Translations under genes and position numbers: made by a program
The notes under the pieces: generated by a model
Told to the model about the DNA's origin: nothing
Database searches by the model: none
Seen by the model: the letters and a program-made list of their open reading frames with translations, nothing else
DNA from: Bergeyella porcorum
GTDB lineage: Bacteria > Bacteroidota > Bacteroidia > Flavobacteriales > Weeksellaceae
NCBI RefSeq assembly: GCF_042427575.1
Contig: NZ_JBHMFD010000031.1
Span: 1-38,481, forward strand
Direction of reading: 5' to 3'
DNA: 38,481 nucleotides
In this document: positions 1 to 8,464 of the stretch, one piece after another
Numbering within the stretch: the first letter of the stretch is position 1
How the letters are laid out: each line of letters opens with the position of its first letter

Positions 1-2
1 TA

Positions 3-2345
3 AACGGACAGTTTGGGTATGTGTTCGGAAAGGCAAAAAATAAAACTGCTGCACACGAACTTGGACACGGTGTGTTTAAGCTGGAGCACCCTTGGGAAGC
101 CTACGGAACTACACAAGGTGCTACGCCTTTGTTGATGGATTACAGTCAAGGAGAAATCCTATCACACCTAGACTGGAAACAAATCAACGACCCGAAGTTT
201 AAAATCTATGCTTTCCAAGGGCAAAGTAGTGGGGAGTTAAATAAATATGCTCATTTAGCATTAACCTCTACGGGTAAAATATTTGATACATTCTATCAAA
301 ATAACATACAAGTAGCCGTAACAATATTAATAGCTAAAAATTATACCATTGATTCTATCAAGTATAATGATGTCAATTATACTTGGAACGGTAGTGCATT
401 TGTAGCAAATGGTCAGCCAAATATTACGGTTAAAAAGATTGATAAAACAATTAATGATAAAGTTAATTTATTCCGCTCAAGAGGGGATGGATGTACTTAT
501 GACTATGTTTTAATTCCTTGGAACAGTGAAGATGAGAAAACTACAGATGTACAAGCTAAAATTGCAGATAAGATAAAAGAATTTAAAGATTCTGATTGGA
601 CACTTTCACCTTTAGATATTAGAGATGCTTCTTGTAGCAATAATTTTGTTCAGGCTTTATTAGCTCAAGACCGTGTAGACTGTGTGAAGAGTGAATTAGA
701 TGCAGGAATTAAAAATCTAAAAGAAGCCATTAAACTTACAGATGCTGAAAAAGTGGTTTCTACAGTAAACAATACCTGTATGTCGGCCATCAGAAATCTT
801 ACTTATACGGAAATAGAAAGCCTTATCAATACGATTGCAGGGCAAACCACGCTGAAAGAGCAATCTGAATTGGCAGTTCTTCGTTTGATGACTGCTATTA
901 AAACCACCAACTATTCTGATTTTTATACTTATTTAGAAAAAGATGACAACAAGATTCTTAAGAAACTTGTAGTTGAGATTGATGATGCCTCAATATTCTT
1001 TTGGACTGATAAAAAGAATTACACCAACTTTATTGGGGCGTTGGTAACAATGTTTAATCAAGCTCCGGCATCTCTGCAAAATAGATGGCCTGAGAAAATA
1101 GATGATTTTGCAACCAGAGTTGTTAACCTAAATTCAATTGATTACAGTAGCGATACCTCTTCTACATTTAGTCCAAAATATACATCTAAAGTCAATAAAG
1201 GTGTTTACGATGATGCAACGGGTAATATCACATTAAACGATGTTTACACTACCTATATCTATAACTTTTTTGATACACATAGCAGTGGTGTTACTACAAC
1301 GGATCATACCGAAAAAATAACGGAAGTATCTCCACTTACACCTTTAATAATTGTTCCTAATACAGATAAGTTACCACTTATTGCCACAGCTTTAGGAGAA
1401 AATAGCGTTGGAAACAACAATTATATTGTGCCTGCCATTTTGCTTAAATACCAGGCAGATAAAATACGCAACGATTACATAGAAAAAGGTATTGTAACCA
1501 CTCTGGATTTGGCAACTATCTATTTTAGTGGTGGCACCGCACTGGCAACCAAAGTAACCTGGGTACGCCGAGCGTGGGCGTTGGCAGAGTTGGCTGGTGC
1601 TGTGGGCAACATAGCTGTAAATACCGCTGATGTTTCTCCTGAAATGAAACAGGTGGTAGATACCTACAACCTTGCAATGGGGATGATTGGCTTGAAAAAC
1701 ATTGGGCAAGGGAGCTATAAGTTTATCAAGAACTTGCCCGTTCATACGAAGGAACTCTTGCAAAGGAATGGTAGTTTAAGAAAGGTTTTTAGAGAATATC
1801 ATTTAAACTTTAAGTCTAAATTTTCTCGTGCCAAAGCATCAGGAGAATATGATAATTTGGATAACATTACGAAAGAGCACCTCAATAAACAAGAACAAGT
1901 TTTAGATGATTTAGCAGAAACTACGAATGTAACTAAGAGCACTTTTACTCAGGAACAAATAAACAACTATGTTCTTAAATCAACCAAGAACACAACCAAA
2001 AATAAAGTACTACTTGGAAAATTTGAAGGTGTGGAAAATCCAAATTCATACAACAATAGAGCTAAAAGGGAAGGCTATGTTTATTTTGAATTAGATGATT
2101 GGGATGAAGCTTACAAAATTGTTCAGAATGATGATGAAATGTGGAGAATAAACAAAGAATTTATCTTAAGATTAAAAAATGATGGTGTATCGTTTTATCT
2201 TTCCCACAATCCTTTTGATGCTAAATATGTAAAAGGTTTTTATAAACGAGAAATAGAACTTCTTACATTACCCATATCACAAGGAGGATTAGGAGGAAAG
2301 ATAGAAACAGTAATAGAAGGAAAATTATGGCAAGTGATTTTTTAA
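3..2345 (+). CDS. Giant secreted polymorphic toxin, C-terminal part (5' truncated by window edge)
   Basis: The frame is open from base 3 (N-G-Q-F-G-Y-V-F...), so the GTG at 21 is internal and the gene begins upstream of the window. Near the visible start is AHELGHGVFKLEHPW followed by LLMDY. This is a zinc-protease-like HExxH with a third His seven residues later and a Met-turn-like Met, close to but not the standard metzincin HExxHxxGxxH. A long linker follows. The last ~110 residues (VLLGKFEG..., YVYFELDDWDEAY, NDDEMWRINKEF, FYLSHNP, then a terminal W) resemble a C-terminal toxin domain I recall from many polymorphic toxins. Its biochemical activity is unknown to me; a nuclease is possible. 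The overlapping small gene behind it fits an immunity partner. The protein is probably exported, but its signal lies outside the window. Toxin assignment is inference; the secreted giant-protein assignment is firmer. Confidence 0.7.
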   Translation, partial: NGQFGYVFGKAKNKTAAHELGHGVFKLEHPWEAYGTTQGATPLLMDYSQGEILSHLDWKQINDPKFKIYAFQGQSSGELNKYAHLALTSTGKIFDTFYQNNIQVAVTILIAKNYTIDSIKYNDVNYTWNGSAFVANGQPNITVKKIDKTINDKVNLFRSRGDGCTYDYVLIPWNSEDEKTTDVQAKIADKIKEFKDSDWTLSPLDIRDASCSNNFVQALLAQDRVDCVKSELDAGIKNLKEAIKLTDAEKVVSTVNNTCMSAIRNLTYTEIESLINTIAGQTTLKEQSELAVLRLMTAIKTTNYSDFYTYLEKDDNKILKKLVVEIDDASIFFWTDKKNYTNFIGALVTMFNQAPASLQNRWPEKIDDFATRVVNLNSIDYSSDTSSTFSPKYTSKVNKGVYDDATGNITLNDVYTTYIYNFFDTHSSGVTTTDHTEKITEVSPLTPLIIVPNTDKLPLIATALGENSVGNNNYIVPAILLKYQADKIRNDYIEKGIVTTLDLATIYFSGGTALATKVTWVRRAWALAELAGAVGNIAVNTADVSPEMKQVVDTYNLAMGMIGLKNIGQGSYKFIKNLPVHTKELLQRNGSLRKVFREYHLNFKSKFSRAKASGEYDNLDNITKEHLNKQEQVLDDLAETTNVTKSTFTQEQINNYVLKSTKNTTKNKVLLGKFEGVENPNSYNNRAKREGYVYFELDDWDEAYKIVQNDDEMWRINKEFILRLKNDGVSFYLSHNPFDAKYVKGFYKREIELLTLPISQGGLGGKIETVIEGKLWQVIF

Positions 2346-2725
2346 AGGCAAAAGAGTTATTTGATTATTATGGGGGTAGTAAGTATCAAATGGCTCGAGA
2401 TGAGATGTTATATGAATATTTAGATTATGGAATATCAAAAGAAATAGAGTCTGATTGGTTAGAAGAGTTATTCCAAAAGAAATATAATGATTTAAAAGCT
2501 GATAATTGTAGGAGTTTTATAAATATGTCTGTTTTCATACAGATGCATCCTAAATTATTAGTTGATAAAATAATTATGTTAGAAGATGTAGTTAGAACAA
2601 ATATAGGCAATATTATTTGTAGAAATGAGGTAATGATATTATTATCCTCTATATTAGAACAATTACGTAAAGAAAATAATTTTGAATATAACCATATTAT
2701 TTTGAGGCTGGAAAAATTAGTATAA
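2327..2725 (+). CDS. Candidate immunity protein for the upstream toxin
   Basis: A 132-aa acidic, all-helical-looking cytoplasmic protein without signal peptide or membrane segment. Its ATG lies 19 bases inside the 3' end of the toxin gene and is preceded by the purine-rich GAAGGAAAA, so the two are translationally coupled. Small size, overlap with the variable toxin end, and no recognisable family are what is expected of polymorphic-toxin immunity genes. I do not recognise the family, so the role rests on position only. A transcriptional regulator is less likely because no HTH is visible. Confidence 0.6.
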   Translation: MASDFLKAKELFDYYGGSKYQMARDEMLYEYLDYGISKEIESDWLEELFQKKYNDLKADNCRSFINMSVFIQMHPKLLVDKIIMLEDVVRTNIGNIICRNEVMILLSSILEQLRKENNFEYNHIILRLEKLV

Positions 2726-2772
2726 TTTCAATTTGCCAAAGTATCTTTCTCTATTGGGGATTTTTATTGGTC

Positions 2773-3070
2773 GTGTATCAGATTTGTGGGTATAGATGTA
2801 AGTAATTGAAAATTAACACAAATAAAAAGCAACCGAGATTATAAAATATCAAAAACGGATATACTAAGGTATCCAAAAGCAAAAAATAATGGTAGTGTAT
2901 CAGATTTGTGGGCGTAGATGTAAGTAATTGAAAATCAACACAAATAAAAAGAAACCAAGATTATAAAATATCAAAAACGGATATACTAAGGTATCCAAAA
3001 GCAAAAAATAATAGAAAATAGAAGATTTAAAATACTGAAGTACAATATAGGTGTATCAGATTTGTGGGTA
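2773..3070 (+). repeat. 122-bp direct repeats between immunity gene and PKD lipoprotein
   Basis: Two near-identical units begin at 2773 and 2895 (period 122) and a third, 20-base partial copy begins at 3051. Each starts GTGTATCAGATTTGTGGG. The full units also share GATGTAAGTAATTGAAAA and GGATATACTAAGGTATCC, the latter a small hairpin. No gene lies between them. Otherwise I see nothing in 2726-3085. The repeats may be scars of lost toxin/immunity cassettes. Confidence 0.85.
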
Positions 3071-3085
3071 ATAAAAAATGAAATT

Positions 3086-4432
3086 ATGAAGAAAATATAT
3101 CAATGGATTTTAGCATTAGGAATTATAATTTTTCTAATCAACTCCTGTGCAAGGGAAGAAGGCATCCCCGTAAAGGCAGATTTTAGCATTACGGTAGTGA
3201 ATAACGATTACTCCGTTCCTGTAGTGGTACAAATAACCAACCGCTCTACGGGTGCTGATACTTACAGTTGGTCATTTGAAGGAGCCAACATCTCCTCTTC
3301 CACAGAAAATAATCCAAAGCCTATTACTTATGCTAGTAAGGGTGTTTACAAAATTATCCTAAAAGCATCAAACAAAGACGGCAACACCGATACTAAAACC
3401 ATAGAGGTGCAGGTAGATGCTGCTATGACAGTAGATTTCGACTTCCAAATGCAGGGATCTGACATTTCACCTGTTACCTTACAAATGGTGGATAAGTCTT
3501 TGGGAGCCACTTCCTACCAATGGACATTTGATGGCGGAAATCCTGCAACATCTACAGATCAAAATCCTAAAGTAAGTTTTTCCACTCCTGGAACACATAC
3601 CATAAAACTTACCATCAGTAACGGCAAAGAAACCTATTCAACCGAAAAAACTATAACTGTAAAACCTGCTATGACAATAGATTTCGACTGGTCGGTAGAT
3701 GCTATTGATAATGATTATCAGGCTCCAGTTTTAATTCACTTGTACAACAAATCAACCAATGCAACATCATACAGCTGGTCTATCAATGGGGCAACCCCTG
3801 CAACAAGCACGGATATAAGTCCTAATATTAATCTTCCTACTGCAGGAACATACACCATTTCTCTTACAGCAACCAACGATAAAGAATCTAAAACCATACA
3901 AAAGCAGGTAGTGGTTCATCCAGACACCAATCTACTGAATTTTACAGATATAAAAATAGGCATTAATACGGCACATTCAAGTGTGGGGTCTTTTTTCTCA
4001 TCAGTATTAGGCAAAGTTGTCACTAAAAACGAGGTCAATCTTAATACTGGAAATCTAATAGATTTTGCTTATTTCGGATTTGATTCTACATTTAAGCACA
4101 ATGAGTTTGTTTCTCCAGATGCAGTTCAAAATACAGCATTTACGGTAATACCAAATGCCATTCATACAAAGATAATTAATTCCCAAGAAGGTGTGGGGAT
4201 ACAGGTTTCCCCATCCAAATTTGATGCAATTAATGATGGCTCTGATTTTAATAACATCATAGTTAAAGAAACAGCACAAGGTAAGGCTTCCTTTAATAAT
4301 AGCCTAGTCCCAAGAGTTGTCTTATTTCAAACCAATGATGGTAGAAAAGGAGCTATAAAAATTAAAGGTTATATAGCAAATGGCTTAGAATCATATATTC
4401 TAGTGGATATAAAAGTTCAAAAGAAACCATAA
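3086..4432 (+). CDS. Surface lipoprotein with three PKD domains
   Basis: The open frame extends to a TTG at 3062, but the ATG at 3086 gives a clean lipoprotein signal, MKKIYQWILALGIIIFLINS-C, with a lipobox Cys at residue 19. Three PKD repeats follow, each with the hallmark Y-x-W-S/T-F/I core (YSWSFEG, YQWTFDG, YSWSING) and a G-x-Y/H-x-I-x-L strand, at roughly residues 27-110, 110-195 and 195-285. A ~165-residue C-terminal domain that I do not recognise completes the protein. PKD domains usually mediate adhesion or protein contacts. Placement between a toxin/immunity pair and an outer-membrane barrel suggests a surface accessory to delivery or anchoring of the large secreted protein; that role is inferred from context. 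Confidence 0.8.
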   Translation: MKKIYQWILALGIIIFLINSCAREEGIPVKADFSITVVNNDYSVPVVVQITNRSTGADTYSWSFEGANISSSTENNPKPITYASKGVYKIILKASNKDGNTDTKTIEVQVDAAMTVDFDFQMQGSDISPVTLQMVDKSLGATSYQWTFDGGNPATSTDQNPKVSFSTPGTHTIKLTISNGKETYSTEKTITVKPAMTIDFDWSVDAIDNDYQAPVLIHLYNKSTNATSYSWSINGATPATSTDISPNINLPTAGTYTISLTATNDKESKTIQKQVVVHPDTNLLNFTDIKIGINTAHSSVGSFFSSVLGKVVTKNEVNLNTGNLIDFAYFGFDSTFKHNEFVSPDAVQNTAFTVIPNAIHTKIINSQEGVGIQVSPSKFDAINDGSDFNNIIVKETAQGKASFNNSLVPRVVLFQTNDGRKGAIKIKGYIANGLESYILVDIKVQKKP

Positions 4433-4462
4433 AATAAATTGGATATTATAATAAGTAAATAT

Positions 4463-6217
4463 ATGGGCAAATCTCTAACATTTCAATATTTTGTATTACT
4501 CTTATTATGCTGTGGGTTTACTGTAAAAGCTCAGCAGGACATAGATCTTGAAAATTTAGGACAAAAGACAAAAGAAACCCTGAAAAAAAATCCCTTTAAA
4601 ATAAGCGGAGGAATATCTGCTAATACCGTGCTTTATAGTTCAAATGCTTATAATTCTAGGGAACCTTTTACCTATTTTTTAAATGGAAATCTCAATTTAG
4701 GAATTTATAATTGGAGTATGCCTATTTCCTACAGTTTAACAAATCAAGGAAGCCAGATCAACTATCAAGTTCCATTTAAATTCAACCGTTTCAGTATTGC
4801 TCCAAAATATAAATGGATAAAAGCTTATTTGGGAGATGTATCAATGAGCTTCTCACCATATACCTATAATGGGCTGATGTTTACGGGAGTAGGTTTTGAA
4901 CTTACTCCAAAAATACCTTTTAAAATTGCTTTAATGGGTGGTAGACTAAATAAAGCTGTTAATGACGATGGAAACCCTTACACCATTCCTGCGTATAAAA
5001 GGATGGGCTACGGAGCAGACATAAAATGGGAGAAAGAGAAATATAAACTTGAAATGATTGGATTTTATGCTAAAGATGATATCAATTCAATCTCTGTTAT
5101 ACCTGATTCTAAGAATATTTATCCTCAGGAAAATCTAGTTTTATCAGCAAAAGGAAGCTTCAAACTCATTAAAAATTTAGAAGTTTATGGCGAATATTCT
5201 AACTCAGCATTAACAACCGATTTAAGATTAACAGGACCATCTATTAACAAAAAAGGTATTACTTCAATATTTTTTAAAACAAACTCTAGTACAGAAAATA
5301 ACTCTGCATACAATACTGGAGTAAATCTCAACTTGAAAAAAACATCCCTAGGTATAAGATATGAAAAAATTGACCCTGAGTACAGAACCTTAGGAGCTTA
5401 TTATTTTAATAACGATTTGGAGAATATCACCTTAAATACCGCCTTCACTACATTTAAAGATCGATTGAATATCGTAGCCAATATAGGAAGACAAAGGGAT
5501 AACTTGAATTTTCAAAAGCTAAAACAGACAAGCCGCTGGGTAGGAGCGGTAAATGCCACATTAAAAGCCTCCGAGAAATTACTGATAACAGGAAGTTATT
5601 CCAATTTTACTATGTTCACCAATAACCAACTGAACCAATTTACAAATATTAATAACAATCCACTGCTTATTCAGCAGCCACGGGATTCTGTCAATTATAA
5701 GCAAATTAATCAAAATGTAAATTTGAATGTAAATTATACACTACCATCAACAAAGGACAAAGTACAAAACATCAATATCAACTATTCTCTGAATGATATG
5801 GTGAATAGAGAAAATGGCATTGTAAGATTGGGAGGGTTATCAAGATTTCATAATGCCAATATCAATTACAACTTAGGATTTCCAGAAAAAAAGATGACCA
5901 TTGCAGCAACAGTCAATTATACCAATATGTATATAACTAGGAAACAATCATCTATTTTGGGACCAAGTGTTTCAATTTCCAAATCATTTTTAAAAGACAA
6001 ACTCCAAACAAGTGCTGGAGTAGCGTATAACATCACAAAAAGCCAAGATATGAAAACTGATATTCTTAACCTCCGTTTAGGAGCTAACTACATTCCTTGG
6101 GAAAAACATAATTTTAGTTTCAATTTAATAAATATGTTTAGAAATACCAATCAGCAAATCGAGAATCCAAAATTGAATGAATTGACAACAACAATTGGAT
6201 ATAATTATAGTTTCTAG
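4463..6217 (+). CDS. Outer-membrane beta-barrel protein
   Basis: I chose the ATG at 4463 over the TTG at 4439 because it gives a standard signal peptide, MGKSLTFQYFVLLLLCCGFTVKA, cleaved before QQDIDL. The mature ~560 residues consist of alternating-polarity strands and end in an aromatic Phe (IGYNYSF), the usual C-terminal signal of outer-membrane barrels. There is no TonB plug and no TonB box. It begins 30 bases after the PKD lipoprotein gene and is probably co-transcribed with it. A channel or assembly role for the neighbouring secreted toxin is plausible but is inference. Closest alternative: a generic porin-like barrel with no link to the toxin. Confidence 0.75.
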   Translation: MGKSLTFQYFVLLLLCCGFTVKAQQDIDLENLGQKTKETLKKNPFKISGGISANTVLYSSNAYNSREPFTYFLNGNLNLGIYNWSMPISYSLTNQGSQINYQVPFKFNRFSIAPKYKWIKAYLGDVSMSFSPYTYNGLMFTGVGFELTPKIPFKIALMGGRLNKAVNDDGNPYTIPAYKRMGYGADIKWEKEKYKLEMIGFYAKDDINSISVIPDSKNIYPQENLVLSAKGSFKLIKNLEVYGEYSNSALTTDLRLTGPSINKKGITSIFFKTNSSTENNSAYNTGVNLNLKKTSLGIRYEKIDPEYRTLGAYYFNNDLENITLNTAFTTFKDRLNIVANIGRQRDNLNFQKLKQTSRWVGAVNATLKASEKLLITGSYSNFTMFTNNQLNQFTNINNNPLLIQQPRDSVNYKQINQNVNLNVNYTLPSTKDKVQNININYSLNDMVNRENGIVRLGGLSRFHNANINYNLGFPEKKMTIAATVNYTNMYITRKQSSILGPSVSISKSFLKDKLQTSAGVAYNITKSQDMKTDILNLRLGANYIPWEKHNFSFNLINMFRNTNQQIENPKLNELTTTIGYNYSF

Positions 6218-6291
6218 TATGCTCTTGAAGAAAAATATTTTGATAATTAATCCTTTTTCTTAGCTCAACCAGTGGTTGATTCTTGGGAACA

Positions 6292-8013
6292 TTATACATT
6301 AGTGATATTTTTTACACCTTGAAATTCTTTTTTTCGTTCTTTTATAAAATCAGTAGGGCGTATGCCATTGATTTCTAGAAACAAATCCGAAAAATTTTGA
6401 CGGGACGGAATACCACATTTTTCTGCTAATGATTCTACTGTTAGATTGAGTATTTTTTTATCATTATACATTAGTTGCGTAATGTAGTTGATGCGTAATT
6501 CTGCTATATATTTAGAGAAACTAATATTTTTCTTTTCATTAATAACCTGAGAAAGGTATTTTGAGTTGGTATCCAATTTTTCAGAAAGTTTTTTCAATGT
6601 TATACCCTTTTCTGTGAATCCTAATTCAGCTTCAAAAGTTTCTAATTTTTGTAAAATTTCATCATAAATTTTTTTATCAGGAATAGGATTAGCAGGCGGT
6701 AGAATCTCTAAGGTTTGCACTGGGGCAATGGGAGGATTTGTTTTAAGTTTTTCTTCTAATGCAGCGTATGTTTTTCTGATGTGTTTCACTTTTTTGTAGT
6801 GAAAATATATCAGAAGACATAAAACCAAAGCAAGAACAGAACTTATGATGATGATCCAATTATTTTTGTTTTCCAATCGTGCTTTTTCTTCTAAAAGTTT
6901 CGCTGTATCATAGTCTCTATGCACTTTGGAAGAAAGTTCACTAAAGTCTGTGGACAAGATTTTGTCTATTTTCAAAAGTTGATTGATGAAGTAAAGTTCC
7001 TCTTCCTTCTCATTATTCTGTTTTGCATTTTTTATTAAAATCTCGTAATTCTCCCGAAGTTCAGGAATCACAAAATTGGTTTTATTGAAAATAGAATCTA
7101 CTTTTTTCAAATAGGGAATCCCCTTCTCTGGCTGATGACTATCTATATATGCCTTTCCAAGGTACATATAGCTGATGGATTCCCACGCTATGTCTTGATT
7201 TTCTATGATGTTTGGCAGAGCGACATTAAGTCCTTTGATAGCTTCATTAAAGGATTTTTTATGGTACTTAGATATAGATTGTGATTTCAAAAAATAAGAG
7301 TGTTCTAAAGAAAATCCATCAAGATGAGCCGTTTCAGATAATCCTACAGATATCAGAGAATCAACTTTTTGGGTATTCCCGATATTTCTATAGCAGACCA
7401 CTGCTTGATGAATACTGTTATAGTAGCCTTTTCTATTGTCATATAGAGTGTTTTTATCCAGGTTTTTATTACGAGCCAATGGCTCAAAAAAGGCTATACC
7501 TTCTTTAAAATGTTCTAATGCCTCAGAATAGTAACCAAGATAGCTCTTCACTACACCAATGTGATAGGATATATTTTGCATACGATAAGGATTGCTATCG
7601 TTTTGCTTTATAGAAAGTCTATACGCTTCTATATAATCTTTCAAGGCTTTTCTAAAATCTCTTTGATAGAAATATACAAAGCTTCCCCGCATCATATAAG
7701 CGGTAATTTTTTTATCAATATTATGAGATAGCTCCGCTACTGTGATAGCACTATCAGCATATTTTAATTTTATTTTTTCATTGGCATTGAAAAACCCCGC
7801 ATCAAAGTATCCTTGGGTAAGATGTTCATAGTCTTTCTCTTGTTTTGCTTTTGCGATGTACAGCTTTATATCAGAGAGGGCTGTAGTATCATTTTCATTT
7901 TTATAGTTATATTTTGAACGAATAGACTCATAAGATTGTGCAGAGATAATCCCACAATAAATCTGTAAAGTCAAGGTCAAAAATAGTTTTAAAAGAATAT
8001 TTTTTTTGTTCAA
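6292..8013 (-). CDS. TPR sensor with transmembrane helix and AraC-type DNA-binding domain
   Basis: 573 aa, with a signal-like N-terminus ending IISAQ, about 330 residues of TPR-like helical repeats (likely periplasmic), one transmembrane helix (NNWIIIISSVLALVLCLLIY, about residues 383-402), and a C-terminal AraC-type double HTH (LKKLSEKLDTNSKYLSQVIN ... LTVESLAEKCGIPSRQNFSDLF). This is a membrane-bound one-component regulator of a kind common in Flavobacteriia. The start is TTG at 8013; no ATG lies near the signal peptide. It is transcribed divergently from the RiPP cassette and is the obvious candidate to regulate it. The target and ligand are not visible in the sequence. Confidence 0.85.
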   Translation of the reverse strand: MNKKNILLKLFLTLTLQIYCGIISAQSYESIRSKYNYKNENDTTALSDIKLYIAKAKQEKDYEHLTQGYFDAGFFNANEKIKLKYADSAITVAELSHNIDKKITAYMMRGSFVYFYQRDFRKALKDYIEAYRLSIKQNDSNPYRMQNISYHIGVVKSYLGYYSEALEHFKEGIAFFEPLARNKNLDKNTLYDNRKGYYNSIHQAVVCYRNIGNTQKVDSLISVGLSETAHLDGFSLEHSYFLKSQSISKYHKKSFNEAIKGLNVALPNIIENQDIAWESISYMYLGKAYIDSHQPEKGIPYLKKVDSIFNKTNFVIPELRENYEILIKNAKQNNEKEEELYFINQLLKIDKILSTDFSELSSKVHRDYDTAKLLEEKARLENKNNWIIIISSVLALVLCLLIYFHYKKVKHIRKTYAALEEKLKTNPPIAPVQTLEILPPANPIPDKKIYDEILQKLETFEAELGFTEKGITLKKLSEKLDTNSKYLSQVINEKKNISFSKYIAELRINYITQLMYNDKKILNLTVESLAEKCGIPSRQNFSDLFLEINGIRPTDFIKERKKEFQGVKNITNV

Positions 8014-8041
8014 AATCTAAGAATTAGAATTAATTATTCTC

Positions 8042-8072
8042 CAAATATAACAAAAAGTAAATTAACCACAAA
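8042..8072 (-). promoter_or_regulatory. Promoter of the AraC-type regulator
   Basis: On the minus strand, TTTG (8072-8069), a 19-base spacer, then TATATTTG (8049-8042). This is an exact match to the Bacteroidota -33/-7 consensus. The TTG start codon lies about 30 bases downstream. Confidence 0.75.
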
Positions 8073-8111
8073 AAGCATTGTAAATCAGTATTATGTTATA
8101 TAAAAACACTT

Positions 8112-8133
8112 GTCCTAATTCAAGAATTAGGAC
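8112..8133. promoter_or_regulatory. Perfect palindrome in the divergent regulator/RiPP promoter region
   Basis: GTCCTAATTC-AA-GAATTAGGAC, 10-bp arms, followed on the plus strand by GGTTTTTT. It lies midway between the two divergent promoters. It could be a binding site for the AraC-type regulator, or a rho-independent terminator that blocks stray plus-strand transcription from entering the cassette. Confidence 0.6.
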
Positions 8134-8163
8134 GGTTTTTTCCTTGAATTGCGACCATAATAA

Positions 8164-8195
8164 TTTGACTGAATAAACGGGACAGACTAATTTTG
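8164..8195 (+). promoter_or_regulatory. Promoter of the RiPP cassette
   Basis: TTTG (8164-8167), a 20-base spacer, TAATTTTG (8188-8195). The first likely start codon (8223) is 27 bases downstream. Confidence 0.7.
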
Positions 8196-8222
8196 GCAAA
8201 GAAAATAAAACTAAATTTTGAT

Positions 8223-8459
8223 ATGAGAAAGCTATTACTACTGGCGATTTTTACAATAGGTGTTTTTTCTACTTATAGTTGTAGAGATATGGAGGAACTA
8301 AATATTTCGGAGGCTTATGCAAACAGTAATGTAAATGTAAAGGTAATGAATGTGGAACTTGTGATAAGCAATAAGAATGATAGTATAAAGATAGGAGGAA
8401 GTCCTAAAGATCCTGTCAAATGGGGAGTAGCAAAAGATAGTTTAGATGTAAAAAAATAA
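8223..8459 (+). CDS. Small lipoprotein opening the RiPP cassette
   Basis: The frame is open from a TTG at 8193, but that lies inside the -7 element. The ATG at 8223 gives MRKLLLLAIFTIGVFSTYSC, a lipobox signal with Cys at residue 20, and a 78-aa preprotein. The mature ~59 residues are charged with no recognised domain. It ends 5 bases before the barrel gene, so the two are coupled. Possible roles are a barrel accessory, an immunity lipoprotein against the peptide made by this cassette, or a targeting factor. None can be read from the sequence alone. Confidence 0.75.
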   Translation: MRKLLLLAIFTIGVFSTYSCRDMEELNISEAYANSNVNVKVMNVELVISNKNDSIKIGGSPKDPVKWGVAKDSLDVKK

Positions 8460-8464
8460 GTAAA

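Noticed and set aside
54..95. Standard metzincin protease
   Set aside because: HELGHGVFKLEH has the third His one residue later than HExxHxxGxxH and lacks the conserved Gly position; listed only as protease-like.
1392..1763. Antisense 123-aa frame inside the toxin gene
   Set aside because: Wholly inside a well-supported coding frame and without family features or start signals.
6265..6279. TCAACC-AGT-GGTTGA hairpin as a terminator
   Set aside because: Only 6 bp and no T-run on either strand.
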